Source of the DNA: Nocardioides sp.
GTDB taxonomy: Bacteria > Actinomycetota > Actinomycetes > Propionibacteriales > Nocardioidaceae
Length of the DNA stretch: 64,000 nucleotides
NCBI RefSeq assembly: GCF_014360585.1
Contig: NZ_JACIXG010000004.1
Location: forward strand, 1-64,000
Direction: 5' to 3'
In this document: piece by piece, positions 49,292 through 56,880 of the stretch
Numbering within the stretch: position 1 is the first letter of the stretch
Layout of the letters: every line of letters begins with the position of its first letter
Position numbers and translations under genes: made by a program
Notes under the pieces: model-generated
The model's input: only the letters and a program-made list of their open reading frames with translations
What the model was told of the DNA's origin: nothing
The model's database searches: none

Positions 49292-50557
49292 GTGAGTGAG
49301 TCGGAGCAGCAGTCCCTGGTAGCCACCACCGTGGCCCTCGACGCCGGGTCGGAGACGCTCGAAGACCTGCTCGCGCTGCTTCCTGCGCGCCGGCGCGTGC
49401 TGTCCTGGGTCCGCCACGGCGAGGGCCTGGTCGGCTGGGGCACCGCCGCCGAGATCCGTACGTCGGGACCCGAGCGGTTCGCGCACGCCACCAAGTGGTT
49501 CGACGAGCTCGCCGCCGTCTCCACGGTGTCTGACGCCGTCGGCGAGCCCGGCACCGGGCTCGTCGGGTTCGGCTCCTTCGCCTTCGCGGACCTTCCGGGA
49601 TTCTCCGTCCTCAAGATCCCTTCGGTCATCGTCGGCAAGCGCGGTGACGTCGCCTGGGTCACCACCGTCGGCCCGGCCGCCACGCCGCCTCCCCCGCTGG
49701 CTCCGATGCCGCCGCCGGAAGCCCCACGCGACGTCGTCTTCGCCGACGCGTACGTCGACGGCGAGCACTGGATGCGGATCGTCGCCGACGCCGTCTCCCG
49801 GCTCCAGGACGGGGACCTCGACAAGGTCGTCCTCGCCCGCGACCTGCTGGCCGCGGCCAGCGCGCCGATCGACATCCGGGCGGTGCTGCGGCGGCTGGCC
49901 GCGGCGTACCCGACCTGCTGGACGTTCCACGTCGACGACCTCTTCGGCGCGACCCCCGAGCTGCTCGTCCGCCGCGAGCGTGGCCTGGTCACCTCCCGCG
50001 TGCTCGCGGGCACGATCTGGCCCACCGGCGAGGAGGCCCATTCAACGGGATCCAGCGACCACGCTCTCGCCGCCTCGCTGGCCGCGTCGTCGAAGAACCT
50101 CGAGGAACACGAGTACGCCGCCAGGTCGGTCGCCGACGCGCTGGAGCCGCACTGCTCCTCGATGAACGTGCCCGAGGCGCCCTTCGTGCTCAAGCTTCCG
50201 AACGTGATGCACCTGGCCACCGACATCACCGGCGTCGCCAGCGACGGGGTGAGCTCGCTCGATCTGGCCGCCGCGCTGCACCCCTCGGCCGCGGTCGGCG
50301 GCACCCCGCGCAAGGAAGCCGTCGCGCTCATCGCCGAGATCGAGTCGATGGAACGCGCCCGCTACGCCGGGCCCGTCGGCTGGATGGACGCCTCCGGAGA
50401 CGGCGAGTGGGGCATCGCGCTGCGTTCGGCCGAGATGATCGACGACCGCACCGCCCGCCTCTTCGCCGGCTGCGGGATCGTGGCCAGCTCCGACCCGGAG
50501 ACCGAGCTGGCCGAGACCCAGGCAAAGTTCGTCCCCATCCGCGACGCCCTCTCCTGA
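49292..50557 (+). CDS. menF: Isochorismate synthase
   Basis: A 421-residue chorismate-using enzyme making isochorismate, the first committed step to menaquinone (or a siderophore). Motifs: LQDGDLDKVVLARDLL, FGATPELLVRRERGLVTSRV, LAGTIWPTGEEAHS, SSKNLEEHEYAARSV, ALHPSAAVGGTPRKEAV and GPVGWMDASGDGEWGIALRS. GTG start at 49292 (VSESEQQSL). The men genes nearby make the menaquinone assignment the best. Confidence 0.92.
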   Translation: MSESEQQSLVATTVALDAGSETLEDLLALLPARRRVLSWVRHGEGLVGWGTAAEIRTSGPERFAHATKWFDELAAVSTVSDAVGEPGTGLVGFGSFAFADLPGFSVLKIPSVIVGKRGDVAWVTTVGPAATPPPPLAPMPPPEAPRDVVFADAYVDGEHWMRIVADAVSRLQDGDLDKVVLARDLLAAASAPIDIRAVLRRLAAAYPTCWTFHVDDLFGATPELLVRRERGLVTSRVLAGTIWPTGEEAHSTGSSDHALAASLAASSKNLEEHEYAARSVADALEPHCSSMNVPEAPFVLKLPNVMHLATDITGVASDGVSSLDLAAALHPSAAVGGTPRKEAVALIAEIESMERARYAGPVGWMDASGDGEWGIALRSAEMIDDRTARLFAGCGIVASSDPETELAETQAKFVPIRDALS

Positions 50558-50614
50558 GCGGCCCCGTCCGAGAGGGCGCCAGGCGGGTGGGACGCCCGCG
50601 ATAGATTCGGCGAC

Positions 50615-51247
50615 ATGAGGATCACGAAGTTCGGCCATGCCTGTGTCCGGATCGAGCACGACGGGGCGGTGGTGGTGGTCGACCCCGGTGTGTTCTCCCA
50701 GCCCGAGGCGCTGGACGGCGCGACGGCGGTGCTGATCACCCACGAGCACCCAGACCACTACAACCCGGACCTCCTGGAGGGCAGCGACGCACCGGTCTAC
50801 ACCATCGGCGCAGTCGCGGCGCAGATCCTGAAGAGCGCTCCGGCGGTCCACGAGCGGACCACCGTGGTGAAGCCTGGCGAGTCGTTCGACGTCGGTCTCC
50901 CTGTCACCGCGGTCAACGAGAAGCACGCGGTGATCCACGCCGACCTGCCCCACTTCGACAACTCGGGCTACCTGATCCAGGCCGGGGACACGAAGCTCTT
51001 CCACCCGGGCGACGCACTCGACGGCCCGGGTGAGGCTGTCGACGTACTCTTCCTGCCCGTCTCCGCCCCATGGGCCCGCTCCTCCGAGCTGATCGACTTC
51101 GCCCGCGAGGTCGGCGCCTCCCGCACAGTCGCGATCCACGACCGGGTCTACTCCGAGTTCGGCTCCGGCGTCTTCGACACCCAGGCCGCCAACCTCATCC
51201 CAGCCGAGCACGGCTACGTACGCCTCACAGACGGAGCTGACCTCTGA
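50615..51247 (+). CDS. MBL-fold metallohydrolase (UlaG-like)
   Basis: A 210-residue metallo-beta-lactamase-fold hydrolase: MRITKFGHACVRIEHDGAVV, ITHEHPDHYNPDLL (HxHxDH), LFHPGDALD, and VAIHDRVYSEFG near the end. UlaG-like single-domain members have diverse substrates. The stop overlaps the YciI gene (TGATG). Confidence 0.85.
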   Translation: MRITKFGHACVRIEHDGAVVVVDPGVFSQPEALDGATAVLITHEHPDHYNPDLLEGSDAPVYTIGAVAAQILKSAPAVHERTTVVKPGESFDVGLPVTAVNEKHAVIHADLPHFDNSGYLIQAGDTKLFHPGDALDGPGEAVDVLFLPVSAPWARSSELIDFAREVGASRTVAIHDRVYSEFGSGVFDTQAANLIPAEHGYVRLTDGADL

Positions 51248-51525
51248 TGGCCCTCATCGCAGTCCTCTACACCTACAACGACCTCCCCGACGTACGCGCC
51301 GAGCACCTCGACGCCCACCGGGAGTTCCTCGCCGGCCGGCCCGACCTGGTGCTCGCCGGCCCCACCTCCGACGGCTCCGGCCTCCTCCTCTTCGAGGGCG
51401 TGGTCGCAACTGTCGAGACGGCCGTGGACGACGACCCGTTCCTTGCGGCCGGACTGATCAAGGAGCGCCGGGTCTTCGAGTGGACGCCGGTGCTTGGGTC
51501 CTGGAAGGGCCAGTTGGGGCTTTAG
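51247..51525 (+). CDS. YciI-like protein
   Basis: A 92-residue YciI/EthD-fold protein (LIAVLYTYNDLPDVRAEHLD, HREFLAGRPDLVLAGPTSDG). YciI proteins form small dimeric alpha-beta barrels; the active-site His/Asp pair is visible as H and D near residues 18-22. Coupled to the MBL-fold gene. The role is unknown. Confidence 0.78.
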   Translation: MALIAVLYTYNDLPDVRAEHLDAHREFLAGRPDLVLAGPTSDGSGLLLFEGVVATVETAVDDDPFLAAGLIKERRVFEWTPVLGSWKGQLGL

Positions 51526-51954
51526 GACTTCGTCGATCGCGGGGATTGGGTCGGTTGCTGGCCGTGTCACGTCGGGCTGGGGCCGCCGACCCGTTATGGA
51601 TGGTGTTCACGCCGGACCCCGGAGTCAAGGACGGCCTTCGGCCGCCGGCTTCGCCGGCCGCTTCGCGGTCCTTGACACCGTGATCCGTCGAGAATTTTGG
51701 CTGGCTATCGGGTCGGCGGCGGGGTATGGCGCAGCGAGTTTGGGTCGCGTACGGGCTTGGGGACCGGGGTGGTCGGTCCTGGCAGGTGAGGTCTGCGCGG
51801 GCGCTGTACTAGCCGATGACACCTTGTGAATCGTTCACAAGGGGCGCTCCCGTGTCTTGTCGGAGGCCACTAGGTCGTCGGCTATGACAGAGGGTCCGAG
51901 TTCGTGAAACCCTTCACAAGGTCGACCCGGTAGACCGGGGAGGCCGCAGCGCGG
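51526..51954. repeat. Left flank of the DUF222/HNH unit
   Basis: No gene. 51599-51734 is a roughly 135-bp repeat whose inverted copy lies at 53421-53560 (shared runs include GTCAAGGACGGCCTTCGGCC, GCGGTCCTTGACACCG and TGGCTGGCTATCGGG). A 9-3-9 palindrome CCTTGTGAA/TTCACAAGG lies at 51822-51842, with a third TTCACAAGG at 51913-51921. Confidence 0.8.
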
Positions 51955-53217
51955 TCAGACGCGGCGGGTGAACCGGATCCGTCCGTCCGGGAGGCGTTCA
52001 TGGTCGTAGTTCGGGTCATGAATCCGGCGATGGTCACTGGGGCACAACAAGACCATGTTGGCGAGATCGGTTCGGCCGCCTGCCGACCAGGGTTTCAGAT
52101 GATGTGCCTCGGTCCACGCGGCTGGTGCGTCACAGTCTTCTGCTTGGCAGCACTTGTCTCGTAACCGCAGCGCACGGTGTTGGACCGGGTGGGCCAGGCG
52201 GATGCTGCGGCCGAAGTCGAGGATCTCAGAGCCTGTGCCCAGGACGACGGGGATGAGGTCGGCGTTGCAGGCCATCCGACGCGCCTCCGCGGCGGTGATC
52301 TGCTCCCCATCGAACCCCAACGCTGCGGTGCCGAGGTCGTTGCGGAGGTCCTCGACACTCATCGTGATGAACACCGTGGTGGCGTGGCCACCATGCCGAG
52401 GGAGCTGGTCGACGTCGTAGGTCTCGATGACCCGGGCGAAGGCCTGGCCCAGCAGCCGGTCATAGGGGGCTTTACGGCCCCGGTCTTCTGCGGAGAGCTT
52501 CCTCGGCTGCGCCAGGGAGTCCAGGATGGTCCGGAGTCGGTGACCGACCGCGTTCGAAACGCGGGCGTGGATGTCCACGGTCCCGTCGCCGTTGGCGCGA
52601 GAGGTGAAGAACGTACGCCGCTGGGCGCGTTCTTCCTCCCGCTGGAGGGCTTTGGCTTCGGCGGCCTCGAACCGTTCGGGATCGACCTCGGCCAGGATCC
52701 GTTTCCCGATGATCTCGAGCTTGGTCGCGGTCATCTCGGTGGCGTACTCGACCAGCAGCTTCTCCGCGAGCACCAGGTTCTCGGTGCTGGCTTCGGGGTC
52801 GGCCTCGACCGCCTCGAGGGCCTTGACGATCACCCGGGCCTTGTCTGGGGACACGACACCTTCAGCCAGGCCGGCGGCGACGAGCTCGTACTTCGCGAGT
52901 CCGGCGGCCAGCTTCACCTCGGAACGTCCGACCTTCTTGTCGACCAGCAGCTCGGTCCACATCCACCCCGAGACATCTCTCGCGCCGGTCTCCTCGGCAA
53001 TGTCACCCGAGACAGCGAGGACCCGCAGCTTCAACGCGGCGTGCTTGGCCTGGATGATCTCCAGACGCTTCAACCGGTCTTTCTTCTGGCCGGTGCGCCA
53101 GTAGGCAGGGTCCCTGGTGAGCAGGGTGTCGAGGGAGGATTCCAGGGCGGCGAGCTCTGCGTCGATCGGGTCCTGAGGGTTGGTTCCCCAGTGGTTGATC
53201 TCGGGTTCGAGACTCAT
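51955..53217 (-). CDS. DUF222 / HNH endonuclease-domain protein
   Basis: A 420-residue protein of the 13E12-repeat type. An N-terminal DUF222 helical domain (MWTELLVDKKVGRSEVKLAA, VSPDKARVIVKALEAVEA) is followed by a C-terminal HNH nuclease (CCQAEDCDAPAAWTEAHHLK, GGRTDLANMVLLCPSDHRRI). These are multicopy in actinobacteria and related to REP13E12 elements of mycobacteria. The HNH residues look complete. The gene sits between inverted 135-bp repeats, so it may be a mobile unit; no transposase is visible. Confidence 0.88.
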   Translation of the reverse strand: MSLEPEINHWGTNPQDPIDAELAALESSLDTLLTRDPAYWRTGQKKDRLKRLEIIQAKHAALKLRVLAVSGDIAEETGARDVSGWMWTELLVDKKVGRSEVKLAAGLAKYELVAAGLAEGVVSPDKARVIVKALEAVEADPEASTENLVLAEKLLVEYATEMTATKLEIIGKRILAEVDPERFEAAEAKALQREEERAQRRTFFTSRANGDGTVDIHARVSNAVGHRLRTILDSLAQPRKLSAEDRGRKAPYDRLLGQAFARVIETYDVDQLPRHGGHATTVFITMSVEDLRNDLGTAALGFDGEQITAAEARRMACNADLIPVVLGTGSEILDFGRSIRLAHPVQHRALRLRDKCCQAEDCDAPAAWTEAHHLKPWSAGGRTDLANMVLLCPSDHRRIHDPNYDHERLPDGRIRFTRRV

Positions 53218-53874
53218 CGCCGCCCCCTCCTCTCCGAGTGTTCAGAGGCGTGTTGTGATGGGTCTGATTCTACCCTTCAACAAGCATCTAGGCCACCTAT
53301 CTCCGCAGGTCAACCGTTGTTTTCGCGGTGAGCGAAACGGCCCCGTACTTGTGGATGGTAAGTGGCCCGAAGGGCCACCCTCGCACCCCACGCGCATCAC
53401 CGTTTCGAGCAATGATTCCTCCGCGCCACACCCGGGCCGCCGCCCCGATAGCCAGCCATATCTTTTCTCGACATGGTCCGGTGTCAAGGACCGCGATAGC
53501 GGCCGGCGTAGCCGGCGGCCGAAGGCCGTCCTTGACGCCGGGGCATGTCGAGAACACCCTCGAAGAAGGGTCGGCGGCCCAGGTCGGCCTTCGGGTGGGA
53601 CGTTCCGGCAGGGAGGTCTCGACAGGCTCGACCACCGGGGGCCGGTCGTTCCGGCAGGGGACCGTGTTGGTCTCGACACGCCTCCGCCTAGCGGCTCCGG
53701 CGGCTCGACCAGCGGGGGCGGGGTCTCGACAAACTCGACCAGCGGGGATGAGGGTCTCGACAAACTCGACCAGCGGGGACGAGGTCCCGACCAGCGGAGC
53801 GGGTCGAAAGCTCGACCACCAGGGACGGGGCCGAGGAGGCCACTGGCCAACCTCGACCCCGGAGGCGAAACAGA
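53218..53874. repeat. Right flank and repeat cluster
   Basis: No supported gene. 53421-53560 is the inverted copy of the 135-bp repeat at 51599-51734. 53617-53720 holds GTCTCGACAGGCTCGACCAC and the inverted long repeat related to those in nuoI and nuoG. 53721-53850 has two to three tandem units of about 32 bp with CTCGACAAACTCGACCAGCG. It is a repeat landing zone between the HNH gene and the lysozyme gene. Confidence 0.8.
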
Positions 53875-54735
53875 TCACCCCAGAGCAAGCGCCCGAAGCC
53901 GCTCCAGCGACCCGTTGAACGTGTTCTGATCCAACGGCGAAGAGGTGTACTGCCAGAAGGTGTAGTAGTTCCAACCCGCCGGCAGCGTGCCCGGCGTAGA
54001 GGCGTAGCGGGCGATCCACAACGGATGAGCAGCCGAGAACTGCGAGGTGTTACCGGTGCAGGTCGTCCACCAGTCGGTGGTCGTGTAGATGACCGCGTCG
54101 CGGCCGGTGCGGGCGCGGTAGCGACTCAGGAAGGCCGAGATCCACGAGCGCATCGAGGCTTGCGACAGGCCGTAGCAGGTGCCCCCGCCGTAGGGGTTGT
54201 ACTCGATGTCGAGCACCCCGGGCAGGGTCTTGCCGTCGGCCGACCAACCGCCGCCGTTGTTGACGAAGTAGTCGGCCTGGGCGGCGCCGCCGGAGTCGGA
54301 CGGGTTGGCGAAGTGATAGGCGCCGCGGATGAAGCCCTGGTTGTAGGAGCCGTTGTACTGCTGCGGGAAGTAGGTGCTGTTGCGGTAGTAGGTGCCCTCG
54401 GTCGCCTTGATGTAGGCGAACCGTTTGCCCTGGCCCCACCAGTAGGCCCAGTCGACGTTGCCCTGGTGACCAGAGACGTCCATGCCGCTCACCGTCGCCT
54501 GCGCGGTGATCGGGGTGTCGCTGGGGGAACCGCCCTTGGCGTGCGAACCGGGCGTCGACCAGCCGACGTACGCCCCGTGCTTCAGCGTGACGCCGTGGGA
54601 CTTCGCCTTCTGGGTGAGCTGGCGATCGTCCTTCTCGGCGGCGACGGCGGACTGGGTCGGAGAGAGGGAGAAAGCAAGGAGGAGACCGGCGGCTACGGCG
54701 GTCACTCTCATGGATCTGCGGCGCGAAGGACTCAT
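53875..54735 (-). CDS. Secreted GH25 family lysozyme
   Basis: A 286-residue muramidase. Signal peptide (MRVTAVAAGLLLAFSLSPTQ), then a GH25 barrel with DVSGHQGNVDW, FAYIKATEGTYYRNSTYF, GFIRGAYHFANP and the catalytic-acid strand LPGVLDIEYNPYG, and a terminal YYTFWQYTSSPLDQNTF. The ATG at 54735 is preferred because of GGGAAAGG upstream; an ATG 11 codons earlier is possible. It cleaves peptidoglycan outside the cell and is unrelated to the operon on its other side. Confidence 0.92.
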   Translation of the reverse strand: MSPSRRRSMRVTAVAAGLLLAFSLSPTQSAVAAEKDDRQLTQKAKSHGVTLKHGAYVGWSTPGSHAKGGSPSDTPITAQATVSGMDVSGHQGNVDWAYWWGQGKRFAYIKATEGTYYRNSTYFPQQYNGSYNQGFIRGAYHFANPSDSGGAAQADYFVNNGGGWSADGKTLPGVLDIEYNPYGGGTCYGLSQASMRSWISAFLSRYRARTGRDAVIYTTTDWWTTCTGNTSQFSAAHPLWIARYASTPGTLPAGWNYYTFWQYTSSPLDQNTFNGSLERLRALALG

Positions 54736-54858
54736 GGGGGTAGGCCTTTCCCGAGGAGGAGAGTGCATCGACAGACATCAGCCCGAACGAAGTGTCCGGC
54801 CACAACATGGTCCCGCAACCGATGTCCCCCGCGGGCTATTTTCCGGTAAGCAAGTTAC

Positions 54859-54874
54859 TCAACCGAACGGTTGA
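54859..54874. promoter_or_regulatory. Candidate ArsR-family operator 1
   Basis: TCAACC-GAAC-GGTTGA, a perfect 6-4-6 palindrome, 86 bases upstream of the arsR start. The same motif occurs 46 bases downstream. Confidence 0.65.
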
Positions 54875-54904
54875 CGAACTGCGGATCGCCGCCTAGGCTC
54901 ATTG

Positions 54905-54920
54905 TCAACCAAGTGGTTGA
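54905..54920. promoter_or_regulatory. Candidate ArsR-family operator 2
   Basis: TCAACC-AAGT-GGTTGA, a second perfect 6-4-6 palindrome, centred 46 bases from the first and 25 bases upstream of the arsR start. The pair implies autoregulation. Confidence 0.7.
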
Positions 54921-54944
54921 GAAATAGCAGGAGATGAGCGGCGC

Positions 54945-55301
54945 ATGAGCGAGGACAGACTGTCCCGAGTCTTTGCAGCACTGGCCGACCCGACCCGGCG
55001 CGACCTCGTCGCCCGGCTCTCGTCAGCCGACGCGACGGTCGGCGAGCTCGCGGCGCCCTACGACGTCAGCCTCCAGGCTGTCTCCAAGCACCTCAAGGTG
55101 CTCGAGGAGGCCGGCCTGGTCAGCCGCGAGTCGCGCCGTGCCCCCGTACGTCTCGAAGCGGAGGTGTTCGACCTCATGACGAAGTGGATCGACCGATACC
55201 AACAGCAGGCCGAGGAGCGCTACCGCCGACTGGACGCGCTGCTCGAGGAGATGCAGGAAAGCACACCACGAGAAGCATCACGAGAACAGGACGCATCATG
55301 A
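54945..55301 (+). CDS. ArsR family winged-helix regulator
   Basis: A 118-residue ArsR/SmtB-type repressor (VFAALADPTRRDLVARLSSA, PYDVSLQAVSKHLKVLEEAG, LVSRESRRAPVRL). No metal-binding Cys are present; this subgroup pairs with AHSA1-type genes. CAGGAGATGAGCGGCGC precedes the ATG. Twin TCAACC-N4-GGTTGA palindromes upstream are probable sites. Coupled by ATGA to the next gene. Confidence 0.9.
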   Translation: MSEDRLSRVFAALADPTRRDLVARLSSADATVGELAAPYDVSLQAVSKHLKVLEEAGLVSRESRRAPVRLEAEVFDLMTKWIDRYQQQAEERYRRLDALLEEMQESTPREASREQDAS

Positions 55302-55786
55302 CCACCACGAAACACGAGACCACGATCGAGGCCTCCAAGGAGACCCCGACGATCACCATCGTCCGCGAGTTCGACGCTCCTCCGGAGCTCGTCTTCCGCG
55401 CCCACGCCGAGAAAGAGCTGTACGCCAAGTGGGTCGGCCCGCGCGACATCGGCATGAACATCACCCAGTGGGACTTCCGCACCGGCGGCTCGTGGGCCTA
55501 CTCGGCCGAGCGTGACGGTGACGAGTTCACCCAGTTCTTCGGCAGTTTCCACGAGGTGCGCGAGAACGAGCGCATCGTCCAGACCTTCACCTGGCGCGGC
55601 GCGCCCGACGGCGCCTCGCTGGAATACCTCACCCTCGAACCGCTCCCCGGCGACCGCACCCGGTTGACCGGCCTCAGCGTCGTCGAGTCCTTCGAGACCC
55701 AGGCCGCGATCATGGCCAGCGGCATGGACACGGGCGTGACCCAGGGCTACGAGCAGCTCGACGAGCTCCTCGCGGAGCTGTCGTGA
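55298..55786 (+). CDS. AHSA1-type SRPBCC protein
   Basis: A 162-residue SRPBCC/AHSA1 protein (ITIVREFDAPPELVFRAHAE, WVGPRDIGMNITQWDFRTGG, FGSFHEVRENERIVQTFTW). It likely binds a small hydrophobic ligand. Expressed with the ArsR regulator (ATGA) and the TIGR03086 gene (GTGA), a common actinobacterial trio of unproven role. Confidence 0.88.
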   Translation: MTTTKHETTIEASKETPTITIVREFDAPPELVFRAHAEKELYAKWVGPRDIGMNITQWDFRTGGSWAYSAERDGDEFTQFFGSFHEVRENERIVQTFTWRGAPDGASLEYLTLEPLPGDRTRLTGLSVVESFETQAAIMASGMDTGVTQGYEQLDELLAELS

Positions 55787-56355
55787 GCGCCGCCGACCTG
55801 AGTCCGGGCGAGCAGCACGCGTACGACGCGGCCCGGTTCGCCGAGATCGTCGACTTCGTCCCATCCGCCGAGGACTGGGCCCGCCCCAGCCCTGTCGCAG
55901 CATGGACGGCGCTGGACGTGGTCTCGCACCTGGTCGAGTGGTCACGCGGCTTCATCCAGGGTTCGGCCGGCGTGGAGCTGGCGCCGCTCGACGTCGCGGA
56001 TGACCCGGCCGCCGCCTGGAAGACCCACACGGCCGACGTACAGGCCCTCTTCGACGACCCCGCGGGCCGCATCGTCTCCAACCCGCACATGGGCGACAAG
56101 CCGCTCGACGTGGCGCTCTCGGAGATCTACACCCCCGACATCTGGATGCACTCCTGGGACCTCTCCCGCGCCCTCGGCCGCGACTTCGACCTCGGCACCG
56201 AGCGCGCCGCCGGGATGCTCGCCGGCGCGGCTGCCATGGAAGACGCGATGCGCGCCTCCGGCCAGTTCGGCCCGAGGTTCGAGGTCCCCGGGGACGCCCC
56301 TCCCCAGGAGCAGCTCCTCGGCTTCATCGGCCGGGACCCGGGCTGGACCCCGTGA
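55783..56355 (+). CDS. TIGR03086 / maleylpyruvate-isomerase-like (MDMPI) protein
   Basis: A 190-residue DinB/MDMPI-fold protein: WARPSPVAAWTALDVVSHLV with the metal-binding His, VELAPLDVADDPAAAWKTHT, LSEIYTPDIWMHSWDLSRAL. The family includes mycothiol-dependent enzymes. GTG start in a GTGA overlap with the AHSA1 gene. A dispersed repeat begins five bases after its stop. Confidence 0.82.
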   Translation: MSAADLSPGEQHAYDAARFAEIVDFVPSAEDWARPSPVAAWTALDVVSHLVEWSRGFIQGSAGVELAPLDVADDPAAAWKTHTADVQALFDDPAGRIVSNPHMGDKPLDVALSEIYTPDIWMHSWDLSRALGRDFDLGTERAAGMLAGAAAMEDAMRASGQFGPRFEVPGDAPPQEQLLGFIGRDPGWTP

Positions 56356-56360
56356 CTCCT

Positions 56361-56425
56361 GCCGAGTCGGCTCGTCATGACGAGCCGACTCGCGCTCTGA
56401 TTCGGTCAGGATGCGCCGACTCGGC
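56361..56425. repeat. CCGACTCGGC composite palindrome, copy 4
   Basis: Central 32-bp palindrome at 56361-56392 and right arm GTCAGGATGCGCCGACTCGG(C) at 56405-56425; no left arm. It sits five bases past the TIGR03086 stop. Confidence 0.88.
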
Positions 56426-56479
56426 ACAACGGGGCGCGGACATGCCTCGGCGACCTCCTCCAGATCGAGGAAAGCTGAG

Positions 56480-56851
56480 TCAGGAGAGGGTCAGGTAGCC
56501 AACACCGTCGGCGAATCGGCACTGATAGTTGAGCACGATCGCTTCTTCGCCGGGCGGAAGCAGGATCGAGGCCGCCCGCGAGCCAAGATCCTGCGACAGC
56601 TGCCCGCCAGACTGCCCGCCTTCACAACGCGCAGCCACATGGCAGGGACGGTCGGCCGGGATCTCGAAGCTCACCTGGCCCCAGTAGACCCAGTAGTCAC
56701 GCCCGTCGATGGAGACGATCGGCGGCATCTTGGAGAGGTACTCGGTCTTCGCAGTGCTGCTCATGAACAGCGTCAGCAGGCGTTTCGGGCCTTGATGGAC
56801 GTCGACGTACGGCACCACGCTCGGCCACTGCTGCTCATCGGTCACGGACAC
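56480..56851 (-). CDS. Hypothetical protein
   Basis: A 123-residue protein with beta-rich segments (LLTLFMSSTAKTEYLSKMPP, YWVYWGQVSFEIPADRPCHV, ASILLPPGEEAIVLNYQCRF). No signal or membrane span. I do not recognise the family, though the regular codon bias and internal motifs make it credible as a gene. It lies downstream of menD on the same strand. Confidence 0.65.
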   Translation of the reverse strand: MSVTDEQQWPSVVPYVDVHQGPKRLLTLFMSSTAKTEYLSKMPPIVSIDGRDYWVYWGQVSFEIPADRPCHVAARCEGGQSGGQLSQDLGSRAASILLPPGEEAIVLNYQCRFADGVGYLTLS

Positions 56852-56880
56852 ACTGTGCCATTCCTTGCCCGGGCTGCGGC

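Noticed and set aside
53721-53850. Possible CRISPR array
   Set aside because: The units are directly adjacent without unique spacers, and no cas gene is present. They are tandem copies of the dispersed GTCTCGAC repeat.
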